Shown piece after piece: positions 23,173 to 34,508 of a stretch of DNA of 64,000 bases. How positions within the stretch are numbered: the stretch's first letter is position 1; each line of letters starts with the position of its first letter. The DNA lies in NCBI GenBank assembly GCA_013398955.1, contig VWPU01001281.1:1-64000 (forward strand), written 5' to 3'. Origin of the DNA: Callaeas wilsoni (Eukaryota; Chordata; Aves; Passeriformes; Callaeidae). Under the pieces are notes generated by a model, which was given only the letters and a program-made list of their open reading frames with translations, was not told the DNA's origin and ran no database searches. The position numbers were made by a program, and so were the translations under genes.

Positions 23173-26100
23173 GAGGGGGTCAGACAGATCTCTGCAGCTG
23201 GTAAGAAGGGGAAAACCAAAAGTATCACGGAAAAAAGTGACCTTGCCATGGGACATTGTATGGGATTGGGTAAAAAATTTTGTGGGCTGCGTCAAGGGGT
23301 GATGGGAATGTGGAAAATATATTATGAGATGTTTAGTGAAATGACTAAAGGCAGTGAAAGAAGGGATCAAATGTGGTGCAGAAGAAAGGAATGTGAGAAA
23401 CTAGAAAGGAGGGAGGACAAAAAGGATCAGTAGAATGAGAAACGGCTGCTGGTCAGGAAGCAGTTACAATTATTTTGCACTTCTAGAGAAATGTACTTAT
23501 AGAGGAGTGTGGCCATTCGTTTTTCTCTCTGTATTTTTAATGGACTCACGCAACATATGCAAGAAAAAGTACATGTAATGAATGAGTAATACGGGAATGT
23601 TTGAGGAAAAAATTAGCTTATGGAAATGAAACTTTTAATAATGGAATTTTTTTTAAAAGCTTCTGTATACTGTTATTAAAAATAAATATTTCAAAAACTG
23701 TCACTTAGAAATAATGTGAAAGACCGCTGAGTTGCTTATACTGTTTTTAATACCACCAACGGTAATTCTGCTCACACATTTACAAAATATCGTTGCTCAT
23801 GATGAAAATCATCCCTGGACTTACATGGTCTTGTCAATGTGACTTATCACAAGATTTTGTGAAGGTCTGTTTTTGTTCTTCGTGTAAGTAATGCTCACCA
23901 CAGGATTTTCAGTCCCTGAGATGTGAGAAAAATCAATGAACAAGAAGTCTTGAAGGCATGGCCTAACTGCAACTAAAGATTAGAAAAACAGTCAGAAATA
24001 ATCCAACATGTACTGCATAGAACCTGAAAAAATGGTATTGAAAAAATAATCTTAGGACTTTGCTGCATCTGGTTAATGCCTTTTACACAAAGAAAGCTGC
24101 TAAAACCAAATATAACACTGAATGTGATCAAGCTTTTTTCTCCTCATTTCTTAAAAGAATAGAAATAGAACATGCTTTCCCACTGACTGACTGGGTCACC
24201 ACATCAGATCCTACAGACCTCCCCCAAATTACAGAACACTCTATATACTTCCAAAATGTATTATATGCTGGCAGGTTCTTTAAAAGCCTCCTCAAGGTGG
24301 TAAAAATCCTTTACTAAGCTCCAGTCTAAATATATTTAAAACTTATTAATGTACCTGTTTAATTGTGCCAGCATTTTGCTTATATATATTTTTCATCTAT
24401 GATATTTCTCCTTTGAGGGGTTTATAGGGTAATCTTTGCTCCCAATCACACATTTCTGCTAGGAAAAACCTACAAATTAAACCATCTGCATGAGTAATTT
24501 GTGTTCATGTTCAGCTGATCCCTGAAAGCCAGTAACCAGATTAGAATTCATACAGAAGATTATCAATTTCTGCCTTGCACAGAAGATCATTGTTTCTTTT
24601 CCTGTCAGGAATTGCACACCAGGTGCTTATTAGGGTCATGCTTCCTTTGACATGGCCACTGATGTTGGTGAGGTCCCTAATTCTGCGTTCTGCCCACTTT
24701 TCTCTGAGGAGCTGCAAGAATCCCTTACACTGGTCCTGAAGTGTGAAATGAGCAGCGAAAATCTTCACCCCACTCCCTTATCCCCGACCTGCCTCAGCCG
24801 ACCCAGGCACAGTGTGCCATATCCCAGGCTTTCCCTGTCCCCCAGCCAGTGTCTGCAACGCAGAGAATGGGGCTCCCCCTCCCAAAAGGGGCTTGCTCTG
24901 CACAGACTTGTCGCTGCTTTTGCCTGCGTTGCATTCCAGCTTTTGTATTTCCCTGGTCTGAAAATCCCGACTTTCTGCTGGATTTATAATTATAGTTTTA
25001 TGTAAAGTAACCTCAAATCCTTAAATCCTCACTGAGATGCTGGTCAGCATGTATGAGAAACAGGGAGGTGGGTGAGCATGAAAACATTATAATTCAGCAT
25101 TTTACAGCATTTTTTTTAATGACAATTTGCAAAACCAGATACAAATATAAGCCATGCTATCAAGATAAACACACATCTCAGAGCACAGAGAGGTGAATTT
25201 CTAGGCCTGTTACACATCTGGTTTCCACTGTAGTTTAAGATCACCTGTGTAGTTTAAAACACAGAAAATAAGTTAGGAAATCAAGGGGATGCCACCTGCT
25301 AAAGGAGACCAATGATGCCATTGTAGCCTTTCCTTTTTCTTCCCCTCCAGAATGTCTGGAAGGTGAGTGAGGAAATGTTGGAGCTGCCAAACCCGGCAGC
25401 CTGACAAAGGTCCTGCCTGTCCGTGTCCCCAGGTCCAGCCCAGAGTGTATTTGGAATTACACATGTTGTACTTACACCCTGAACACAGACAGGGACAAAG
25501 AACAGACAAAGGGACAACACAGACACACAATTTTTGTTGTCCCTTCACAGGAAAGAAGAGTTGGACTGGAATTAATCAGTAAAACAAGGAAAATAAAAGT
25601 TCTTCTTATACATGAAACAACGAAGTGAAGCTTTCAGAGAAGAGCTATGCTTGCCTGCATGTAGGATCAGAACTTAATTAATAATGAATTCGTTAAAATT
25701 TAGGTAATAATTCAGAGCTCTCTTACTCTGAAGGAGTGTTCAGGTGGCAGCTTCAGCTTCCTCCAGCCATTGCACAAGGAGGAGGAGAGATCCTGATCTG
25801 AATTCCACTGGTAATGTACCTCCTGTGGGAATATTCCTGCCATGGGTATAACCTGTGACTACATAATAATGTATTTCAGAAAGTGGACTAAATATCCGCT
25901 GTGCTTAGTCTAATAAAATAATCCATTAATGTCCAGCTATACAAATTTAATTTACTGTAATAGGGGGTTTTGTTACTTGAAATCCCCTGGTCATTATCTT
26001 TACCTGAGAGGGATCAATCTCAGTTAAGCAGTTAGCACTTAAGATAAAATGAGAATGGGATTAATGGGTTTATACTGTGTTATTTAAGAGCCATTGGCAA

Positions 26101-26589
26101 AAATATTACCCTCAGTCTATGTGTATAATATGACATTTCTCCTTTGCTCCGGTACTCCCTCAATACCTTTAAAATAATAGCAATAAACATAAACCTGGCA
26201 AGAGTGAGCAGAGATTTTGGGCTGCCTGGGCCTTGCAGAGATGAGCTGTAGGTTTATCTGCTCCCTTGTCTATTTTGCCCTCTGTCAGTTCAGAGTTCCC
26301 CTTTGGAGGCAATTTGTAAATACATCCTTTCCTATCTTTTAGGGTACAATCTGGCAAAATGGCATCAGTTAAGAAACTGGTAAAAACTGGAGTGAGAGCT
26401 ACAATCTAGACAAGCAGCTCAGGACAGCTTTATCACCCTGGCTGTGCTAACAGGATGTAGTTAATGCTCTTGCAGCACTTGAAAAATGCAAAGTTGTAGC
26501 TAAAAGTGTCCAGGTACCACTGAGCTGAGATCATTTGTTGGATTTGGAAAAAAGTTTAATTCATAGAAACAAACATTTTCTCTGCCCGT
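23173..26589. other. 3.4-kb stretch without a supported gene; C-rich patch and splice-like signals
   Basis: Mostly AT-rich. 24750-24960 is clearly C-rich, and a + frame starting at an ATG with a good Kozak context (24652) stays open for 117 codons to 25005. The peptide resembles no family I know. At 25331-25364 a long pyrimidine tract ending in cag is followed 12 nt later by a consensus donor (see findings). No repeats of note. Confidence 0.45.
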
Positions 26590-26646
26590 GGGAAATAGAT
26601 GATCTTCAGTGTCCCTTCCAATCCAAACCAGTCTGTGATTCCATGA
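26590..26646 (+). mobile_element. CR1 LINE, very short 3' end
   Basis: Only the terminal 'gatcttcagtgtcccttcca', 'atccaaaccagtctgtgatt', 'ccatga' of a sense CR1 is recognisable. Confidence 0.8.
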
Positions 26647-27133
26647 AATTCACTGTTTCTTACAATGAAACAACAATGAAGAGTTAGAAGTCTCTGTACT
26701 TGTATAAATCTAATGTTTTGATTGAGTTAATCCCATTATTCCTTTTTCCCCTGCATGTAACTAGTTCACAATAGTATGATTTTTTTCATTATGACTTTGG
26801 AAAAGAAAAAAAATGAGGTGCATAAAGCAAAACTTGACAGAGCTACGGGCATATATTCATTCCTACATCTCAGCTGCAAAATTTCCAACTGAGTGTGATC
26901 ATAAAGTCAAACGCAGGAATTCCCAACTGACTATTAATGATGGGAATGGAAGCAAATAAATAACCTGCCTGTTCCTGCCTTTCACACAGTAGTTGAGGGA
27001 GCTATTCTGGCAATTTAGCACCTTGTTCCGGAGCTGGTGTCTCCAGCTGGGAGCTGAGGCAAGCAGAGGCGCAGTCCTCCCAGAGGGGGATGCAGTCCCG
27101 TGATCCACAGGCAAGAAGAGCAGAGCACAAATG
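26647..27133. other. Spacer without a recognised gene
   Basis: AT-rich on the left; 27030-27130 is somewhat GC-richer just before the next CR1. No feature recognised. Confidence 0.4.
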
Positions 27134-27262
27134 ATGGCCAAGGCCAGGCTGGACGGGGCTTGGAGCACCCTGGGCTAGTGGAAGGTGTCCCTGCCCATGG
27201 CAGGGGGTAGCACTGGATGGGCTTTAAGGTCCCTCCCAACCCAAACCATGTGGGAGTCTGTG
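27134..27262 (+). mobile_element. CR1 LINE, 3'-end fragment
   Basis: Sense CR1: 'ggccaaggccaggctggac', 'ggggcttggagcaccctggg', 'ggtgtccctgcccatggcag', 'gggctttaaggtccctccca' and 'acccaaacca'. The final tail has decayed. It faces the inverted copy at 27861 across about 600 bp. Confidence 0.95.
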
Positions 27263-27860
27263 CTGCGTTTTCTCAGCCTGATGTTACCTGATGTACCAAA
27301 GCAGACTGTAGATATAATGAGACTGGAAATACTGGATATTTTGCTTTAAATTCTGCTTCTCAGTTTGCATTGGAAAGAAATTGCTTGTGTCTATTTACCA
27401 GGCTCTGTGCAGATATATCCTGGTATTACATTAATGCCTGCAAAGCCTTCACAAATGTTTCTTCCAGAATGCTGACAGTCAAACAAGATACATGACCTGC
27501 TAATGGCTATCAGGATATACTGGGGTAAAGTATATGCCTGAGGGGAGTAATCTATTGTTTTATCAAAGACAGATTAAAAAGGCAGGGCAGAATACATTTA
27601 CTTGTAGCCTTAAGTACCCTTAAAACGACTCAGAAACTTTCCATTTCCTGCCTTTTCCATTAAAAGTTTTTTTCTGTGTTGCTTTTATTCACTGCTCCTT
27701 TATCCTCTGTGTGAGGTCCTCCTCCCTCACTGCTTTTTGCCTTCAGAGTCCTTGAAAAGGTGGGAGCATTCTCCACACTGCATGCACATCAGCTATTTTT
27801 GTCTCCATCCAAAAAGGTGAGCTGTTCTCCTCTCCTTTTAGCCTTTTTTCTCTTTCTGCA
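27263..27860. other. Spacer between inverted CR1 copies; exon-like segment at 27747-27816
   Basis: AT-rich with no repeat. 27722-27746 is a pyrimidine-rich acceptor-like tract ending cttcag, and 70 nt later aaaaag is followed by gtgagc, a fair donor. Two of three frames between them are open. The peptide is not recognised, so this is only a candidate exon. Confidence 0.35.
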
Positions 27861-28031
27861 TAGAGTCATAAAAACTCAGAGTGGTTCGGGTTGGAAGGGA
27901 TTTTACGGATCCTCCTGTTCCACCCCATGCCATGGGCAGGGACACCTTCCGCTATCCCAGGTTGCTTCAATCCCGTCCAACCTGGCCTTGGATGCTTCCA
28001 GGAATGGCACAGCCACAGCTTCTTCGGGCAT
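27861..28031 (-). mobile_element. CR1 LINE, 3'-end fragment
   Basis: Inverted CR1: 'gtggttcgggttggaaggga', 'catgccatgggcagggacac', 'cttccgctatcccaggttgc', 'ccaacctggccttggatgct' and 'cacagcttcttcgggca'. Confidence 0.95.
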
Positions 28032-28198
28032 GGATACTTAAAGGTCTGACAGTAGAGCTATTACTTTTTCAGTTCCATGAATAATTTGGCTGCTGGATGA
28101 ATTTTTCCCCAAAGAAAGCCAACATTTAGAGCTGTGTCCCTGCTTCAGTAAACCATCAGGGAATGCTGGTGGTTAACAAGATGGGTGTATCCCTGAAT

Positions 28199-28262
28199 AC
28201 ACAGAATCGTGGAATCACTGAGGTTGGAAAAGACCTCCAAGACTATCAAGTCCAACATTCAA
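28199..28262 (-). mobile_element. CR1 LINE, short 3' end (ggttggaaaagacc type)
   Basis: Inverted terminus 'acacagaatcgtggaatcac', 'tgaggttggaaaagacctcc' and 'aagactatcaagtccaac'. Sequence after it is no longer clearly CR1. Confidence 0.88.
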
Positions 28263-31200
28263 TGCTGCACTGGTGGAGTGTGTGGCTGTACACAATGTTC
28301 TTGTAAGGCTGGTCAGCATTTACTGTATTGGAAAGAGCCTGTGCTGCATTCAGAGACTGAAAAGGGGAGGGAAACGTTGCCACTGAGGTCCAGGAATATT
28401 GGTTAAGCTCAAACAGGACATTGCAGTGCACACACACACCCCAGCAATTTCATCACATCAAGGAAAACAGCAGAAAGTTTAAAAATGGTCCTTCAGCCTC
28501 CCCTTCCTTTTCTGTTTCACAAGCCTCATGTGGTTCCAGATTTTGTCTGTGCAGTGGAGCTGCACCACTAATGGCTCCTCATCTGACATAAAAATCCACT
28601 GGCAGTTTTTTCCTCTCTCATTTTCTTTCCATCTCTTTCTTTGTTTCTCCCTCTCTGTGTCTCTGTGTCTGTAATTCACAGACATGATATTAAACCTGTG
28701 ATGTGAAGTTCATATTAACCCCAGCACAGCCAGTGTCATGTGCTAATGATGACGGATTTCTGTCTCGCTAAGACACAGTGTGTGGGATTTACTGAAGAAT
28801 AATTTTTTGATTACCAAAAAGGTTTTGTGACAGTGTGAAGTATCACAGCACAAACCAGGAGGAAAGCTGGACCATGATGCAGAGGAATCGGAAATATCAT
28901 AGCTCAGAATAAGGATTTGCAAGCTAAAATTTTTTAGGAACTCTGTTATTACAGACTCATCTTGGATGCAGAAGTCCCTGAAGTCCCCTTTGCCATCTGA
29001 ATGAGACCATTTTCCTGAGCTGATGGCTTTGTTGGTCACAGCCAAGATGTAAAGTAGAGCTGTGCCTTTGAGAAAAAGAAATTCTTTATGTCTGTTTGTA
29101 GTTGTTAGTTTTTGGAATGGGTTTGTCTGTTTGTTTGTTTTCTTGAGGGTTTTTTTGTATTTTACTTTAAGAAAAGAAAGTAGGCAGAAGTACCTAAAAA
29201 AAGGTTAAAGCAGATACCAATATTTTGGTTCTTGGTGAATGAATTGACTCTGTTAGATCTCATTATGGGGGAGACTTTGGGAAGAAGAAAATGAAGCCAT
29301 TAAAGGAGCTGATTCTGATAATGTGTTGCTTTATGGGTGGCTGTATTATTCCTCTGTTGCTTGGAGGTGTTTTTGAGGCAATGCTCCATTTCACAGTCTA
29401 TTTTTAATGTAAAGAAAGGGAAGGACTCAGCTCCCAACAATCATTACTTCTTTTTATATTAGCTCACATTTCTGTTTGCAAAATATGCTGAATCCAAACA
29501 AATAAAAAGATGATACTTAAGTAAGGCTTTGCTCTATTTAAGTCAAGCTTATATGCTCTAACAGAGTTTGAATTTTTATGCTGCAGTTTATTGCAGTGGT
29601 GCCATTTGGGCTGTTAAAGTTATTTCAACATTTTCATTACCAAGACTGTTATCTGAAATTGCCAACTCAACCAAAAAACCTTCACAGAAATACCTACTGT
29701 TTTGAGAGGCAGTAGTTTCTCTAATTTCACTCAGCTCAATACTGCTTTCTGCTAAAATGGAATCACAATCTAAGTATTCAGAAGATATTAAAAAAATGGA
29801 ATTTAGTAATTTCTGAATCCTATGCCTCTATTATTGAGCTTATGTGATGCCTCTTCTTTCTGTAGTGCAAATATCCATGAAGTGGGTGAAGGCCATCCGT
29901 GGAATGCATACAAACCATGGAGTTTTTATTTATTTATTTATCAAGGTTCTATTTATTTAGGAAGTGATAGCACCACTTAAAGGGAAGTTTTTGATAGATC
30001 ACAACCATGTGTGTGCAATATTACTATAGCAAGGTGGGAGGCAGGGCTCTGGCACATATATTTGGAGGGATCTATAGTCTCTTTTAGATTTCGTACTGAC
30101 ATTGGGTCACATTGCTTTTTGCTCTTTTATTAGGGGAGAAAGGATATGGACAATGTAGAATCTTCCTTTTCATATCACGTTTCATTTGGATGACAGGAGG
30201 CACCATCCCTACACTCACCATCACCTTCAGAGAAGGAAATGTGGCATAAGAGCCAGAAAGCTGCTGCAAAACACTCAAAAAAAATTTTAAAAATTAAAAT
30301 AAAAATACAGGCGGCCAGAACAATCAGGAAACAAAGCACATGAGCTGTTGCATGACACCAGAGAATATATTAAGTTTAAAAAGTTGAAGTCAAAGGCCTT
30401 GGCCCCTTGAAGACGAAAGGACATGAATAAAACTCCCAGCTGAGGCACAATTGTGTACAGGGGGTGAAAGGACTCCCTGGGGAACTCATACCCTACAACA
30501 TGTCAAACTTGTTGATTCAAAGATTTCATCCAGAATTTTAAAAAAATCAAAGAAAAGTGAGTTGGAATATTCTCTGCCAGTTTTAAACATATGATGACTG
30601 AGTTTTCCCTTTTAAAAATAGTTTAGTTATTATACTAAAGGTGAATTAAAGTAAGAAACACATAAAATTCCAGCCGACTCACAAATGGCAGTGGGCTTAG
30701 ACCAGATCTAATTCTTTTCTTGGATAAAATTAATATCTTATATCCAGTGTCTGTATCATACATTTTCAATTTATTTTTTGACTATGTTTTCATTTTTTTC
30801 AATGGCCTGTTCTACAGGATCGAATTTAAGGGCTTTGCAATAAAAACTACTGCTTAATTCATTGCAATGTCCAGATGCATCTGTTTGGATTAACCGTGCC
30901 CTGGAAGACATAAGGAATATGAGGAGCTGATAATCCATCTTTATTACAAATACCTGCAGCAAGCGACTGGAACTCCGCCAGTATCTGGCTATGCAAACTG
31001 CAGTGGTGCTTAAAGTGCATTTAGTGCTCTTTTATTTCTGGCTGACAAGGACTGGAACAAAATTCAGGAAGTGTATTTTAGTCTCTGGATGAATCTCTGA
31101 ATTACTGCAACAATAATCATGGCAATTTTCTTAAACTGGAATAACAAAACAATGGCTGAAGCAGTGAGGAGCTATTCACAAGATACCGAATGGGACTGAG

Positions 31201-31814
31201 ACCTTCCCTCAGGAATATCCTGCTGCATCTCAACCCCGCGCTCCTACAACCCATTGTTTGTTCCAGCACTTTCTCTAAACGCTGAGCCCAGTGGGGAATG
31301 CAGAGGAAAAGGTGCCCCAGGATTTGTAAGCAGGTGGTGTGGTTCTGCTTCCCATCCGTTAGGTACCACTAGAAGCCCTGTTATCCCATTCCTGCATTCA
31401 TGTCCCCACTGTCCATGAAAGAGAACTTCAAACAAGTTGTGGACACAGGTAGATCAGGCTATGGTCCCCATCATATGCAAATGTTTCTTTGCTGGGTTTT
31501 AGGTAGGTTTGGAGGCAGACAGGGGTGAGATATTCAAAACAAAAGTTTGGAAAAATTCCCCTCCTAGAATGGCCATTAAATCTGGGAAGAAATCAAGCAC
31601 TTTCTTCTTCATTGAAGAAAACAAAATTCCTTTGCATACTATTTTATTGTGTGTATTTTTCTCTGCTTATGGAAGAGGAATGAGTTAAATCCAATTTCTG
31701 CTTTAAAAGAAGGTTAAGAGATATAAAATAAAAACCAAGGGAATGAAAAAGACCTTGAACTATTTGTTCAGTTGATCAGGGCAGGTTGGGAGTTTGATCC
31801 CCATATGGACCATT
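28263..31814. other. 3.6-kb AT-rich stretch without a recognised gene
   Basis: Contains a short CA run (28427-28439), a TTTG run (29121-29140) and a TTTA run (29924-29941). A 100-codon - frame at 28743-29045 is not recognisable. No RNA genes seen. Confidence 0.5.
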
Positions 31815-31880
31815 CACAGAAGAGTTGAATTTGATGATTCTTACTGGTCCCTTCCAACTCAGAATATTCTGTAATTCTGG
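31815..31880 (+). mobile_element. CR1 LINE, short 3' end of a third type
   Basis: Sense tail 'agagttgaatttgatgattc', 'ttactggtcccttccaactc' and 'agaatattctgtaattctgg', the wording of another avian CR1 3' end. The 5' limit is uncertain and could extend to about 31780. Confidence 0.8.
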
Positions 31881-34224
31881 GAATAAAAAACTCTTTTCGT
31901 TTGTCTGGAGGTAACCCAAATGATTTTTTTCTACACATATCTAAGATATTTAATTACAGAAACATTAAATATCCTGCCAAGAAGGAAAGGCTGTTAGTTT
32001 AGCCTTGAGTTACAAGCACCATGTTCATGCACCTCCATGAGTCCTTTTTGAAATAAATACTCAGGTACTTTTAAACACATGTGTTTAAGTTCCTTACCCC
32101 CACTTCCTTTTAGTACATTCTAAATAACTTTAACTGTCTGGCAGATTACATAACCAGAACTTTAGGTTCACTGAACTAAGACTTAAATTAAAGTCAAGGA
32201 ATAAATTCAAGCGTAAGAGACAGGAATACTGAAGCTTTAGGATTAAACACATAACAAGACAGTAAAAGTTTCATGAAAGAAATCAGAGATGAGATGTGAG
32301 TTCACAATTATCAGATTTGAAGATCTTGAAGAAAGTGTTGTGAGATGCAGACTTACTTGGGTTTTATTCATTGTGACATAACAAAATTACTTATTATTTA
32401 ATTTCTTTCAGCTACATAGTAGTCTGCAATAGATCTGGGACTTCCTGAAGAGTCTGAGCAGGACACACCGGTGTGCTCATGTCAGCTTGAATTTTATGCT
32501 AGAGACTACACTTGCACATTGCTCTTTTATATCGAGATTGGTAATGCCATTTTTCATAGTGTTTACTTTCCTTTTTGAAGTCTGAAGTGAGAGAAAAAGC
32601 TGCTGTAATACCAATTTTACCAAAGAGATCTAAATTGTAACAAGACCTTAAAGTAAATTTTCATAACAGAGAAGACCAAATCCAATTTTATTGGATTTTT
32701 CTGCCTGTTGACCTCAGAAACTTTCTCTATTGCTTCAGTCCATTTAAATTCTCAAGGAGAGTGTTTTACCAATAACTGATCATATAATTCCAGTGAAATT
32801 CTATTCTCTTAAGTAAATCTCGCACAAATCAAGGAGAGAGGTTACTCCTGGGCAGATGGAAACATGCCAGAAACACAGAACAACAGAATTATACCAAAAG
32901 TCAAAGCAAGTGGAATGGATTGGCAATGTCAGTAGGAACAACTAGGTCAATTGTGTGTTTAAGAGTCAAGCAAAAACCATTTCATGTTTCAGCATTTTAT
33001 TAATACAGATTATGGAGGAAACACAGCTAATGGTAATTTTTGCAAACATTTCAGTGTATTGTCACATCATTACTATAATGTAATTTGAAATTTTGCATTA
33101 TATTAGCTAAAGTACATCGGAGGATCACAAATGCTCTCAAATCACCTTAGATCAATACAGAAGAATGACTGTTATACTAATGCTTCCCTATCTCAGTTAT
33201 GAAAGCATTCTGATAAGAAAAATGGTGCCCAGTATTTAATTGAGATAACTCAGTCATGTTTCATGGCCCTTATGTTTTTATTTAAAACTTACTCCTGCTT
33301 TTGCCCTTTTAAGGATGGAAAAAAACTTGTCAGTTCAAGTTTAATTTGCTTTTAACAACAAAATATTCAATATTGACAATAGCTCTGAGTCTTAAAACCA
33401 TTATTGTACATTTCTCATTCTGTGGGAGATGATAGCTGAGCATTAAACAGAGCACTTTTCAAAGTTCTGATGGCAGTAGAAACTAATGCAGACCTAGTGG
33501 GAAAAGTCTCCTAGGTATTAAATTCTGCTGTGATACAACTTTGCTTTTCATCAATCAAGCAATCAATAAATCATTCTATTTAATAAAAACGTGTTTAATA
33601 CAAAAGAAAAATACAAACATTCACAGAGGGCATTTATAACATTTATGTGTCATATAACCTTAAGCCTTTTAAGAATAAAAATCCATTTTTGTTAGTGTTT
33701 CCTGCTTTTGATGTCTCACAGCAGAAAAAAGAAGAGCTCAGGAAACCACTTTGTCAGGCCCTGAGTTCAGCCTGGCTATTTTTGTCCATCCCAGATCAAA
33801 CAGAACCAGAAACCCCATTAAGGGGTCAGAAAAAGTACTAAAGACAGCATCCTGCTGGAATGGTGTTCCCAGGGGAGTGCTGGAATCATTTGGGAATGGG
33901 AAGGGAGGGGGACAGAGCTGAGCACCAGGAAGAAAAGCAAAGTGCAGCTGCTGGGGAGATGCTGTCCGTGCTTTTCAGTGCTTTAAAGGCTCCTTCCTGC
34001 TTGCAAAGACCTTGTTCAGACCATTCCTTTGGAAGCCTGGATTAGAAGCCAGATGGACTCAAAGTTCACACTGAGACTTTGTTATCTCTGTTTGCTCTGG
34101 CTACATTTCTCTTGAACTATCAGGCTTTAAATTAATCTAAAGCAAACTGGGGATCATGAAGTTCTGGGTCCAAATTGGTGCTATTTGCTATTGACAAATA
34201 ATTAGTGTTTTCACATGGTACCAC
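31881..34224. other. 2.3-kb AT-rich stretch without a recognised gene
   Basis: No repeats beyond short A/T runs. No gene, RNA or mobile element recognised. Confidence 0.5.
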
Positions 34225-34508
34225 TTCCTTTCCTTTCCTTTCCTCTCCTTTCCTTTCCTTTCCTCTCCTTTCCTTTCCTTTCCTCTCCTTTCCTTTCCTT
34301 TCCTCTCCTTTCCTTTCCTTTCCTCTCCTTTCCTTTCCTTTCCTCTCCTTTCCTTTCCTTTCCTCTCCTTTCCTTTCCTTTCCTCTCCTTTCCTTTCCTT
34401 TCCTCTCCTTTCCTTTCCTTTCCTCTCCTTTCCTTTCCTTTCCTCTCCTTTCCTTTCCTTTCCTCTCCTTTCCTTTCCTTTCCTTCCCTTTCCTTTTTCT
34501 CTTCTCTC
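34225..34508. repeat. Higher-order TTTCC satellite, 20-bp period
   Basis: The + strand is almost pure pyrimidine. Bases 34241-34480 are twelve copies of tcctctcctttcctttcctt with no visible difference, i.e. three TTTCC units plus one TCTCC variant in each 20 bp. The right edge decays to tccttcccttt. Frames are open on both strands (Phe/Leu/Ser-rich on +, Lys/Glu/Arg-rich on -) because no stop is possible. These are not genes. Confidence 0.97.
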
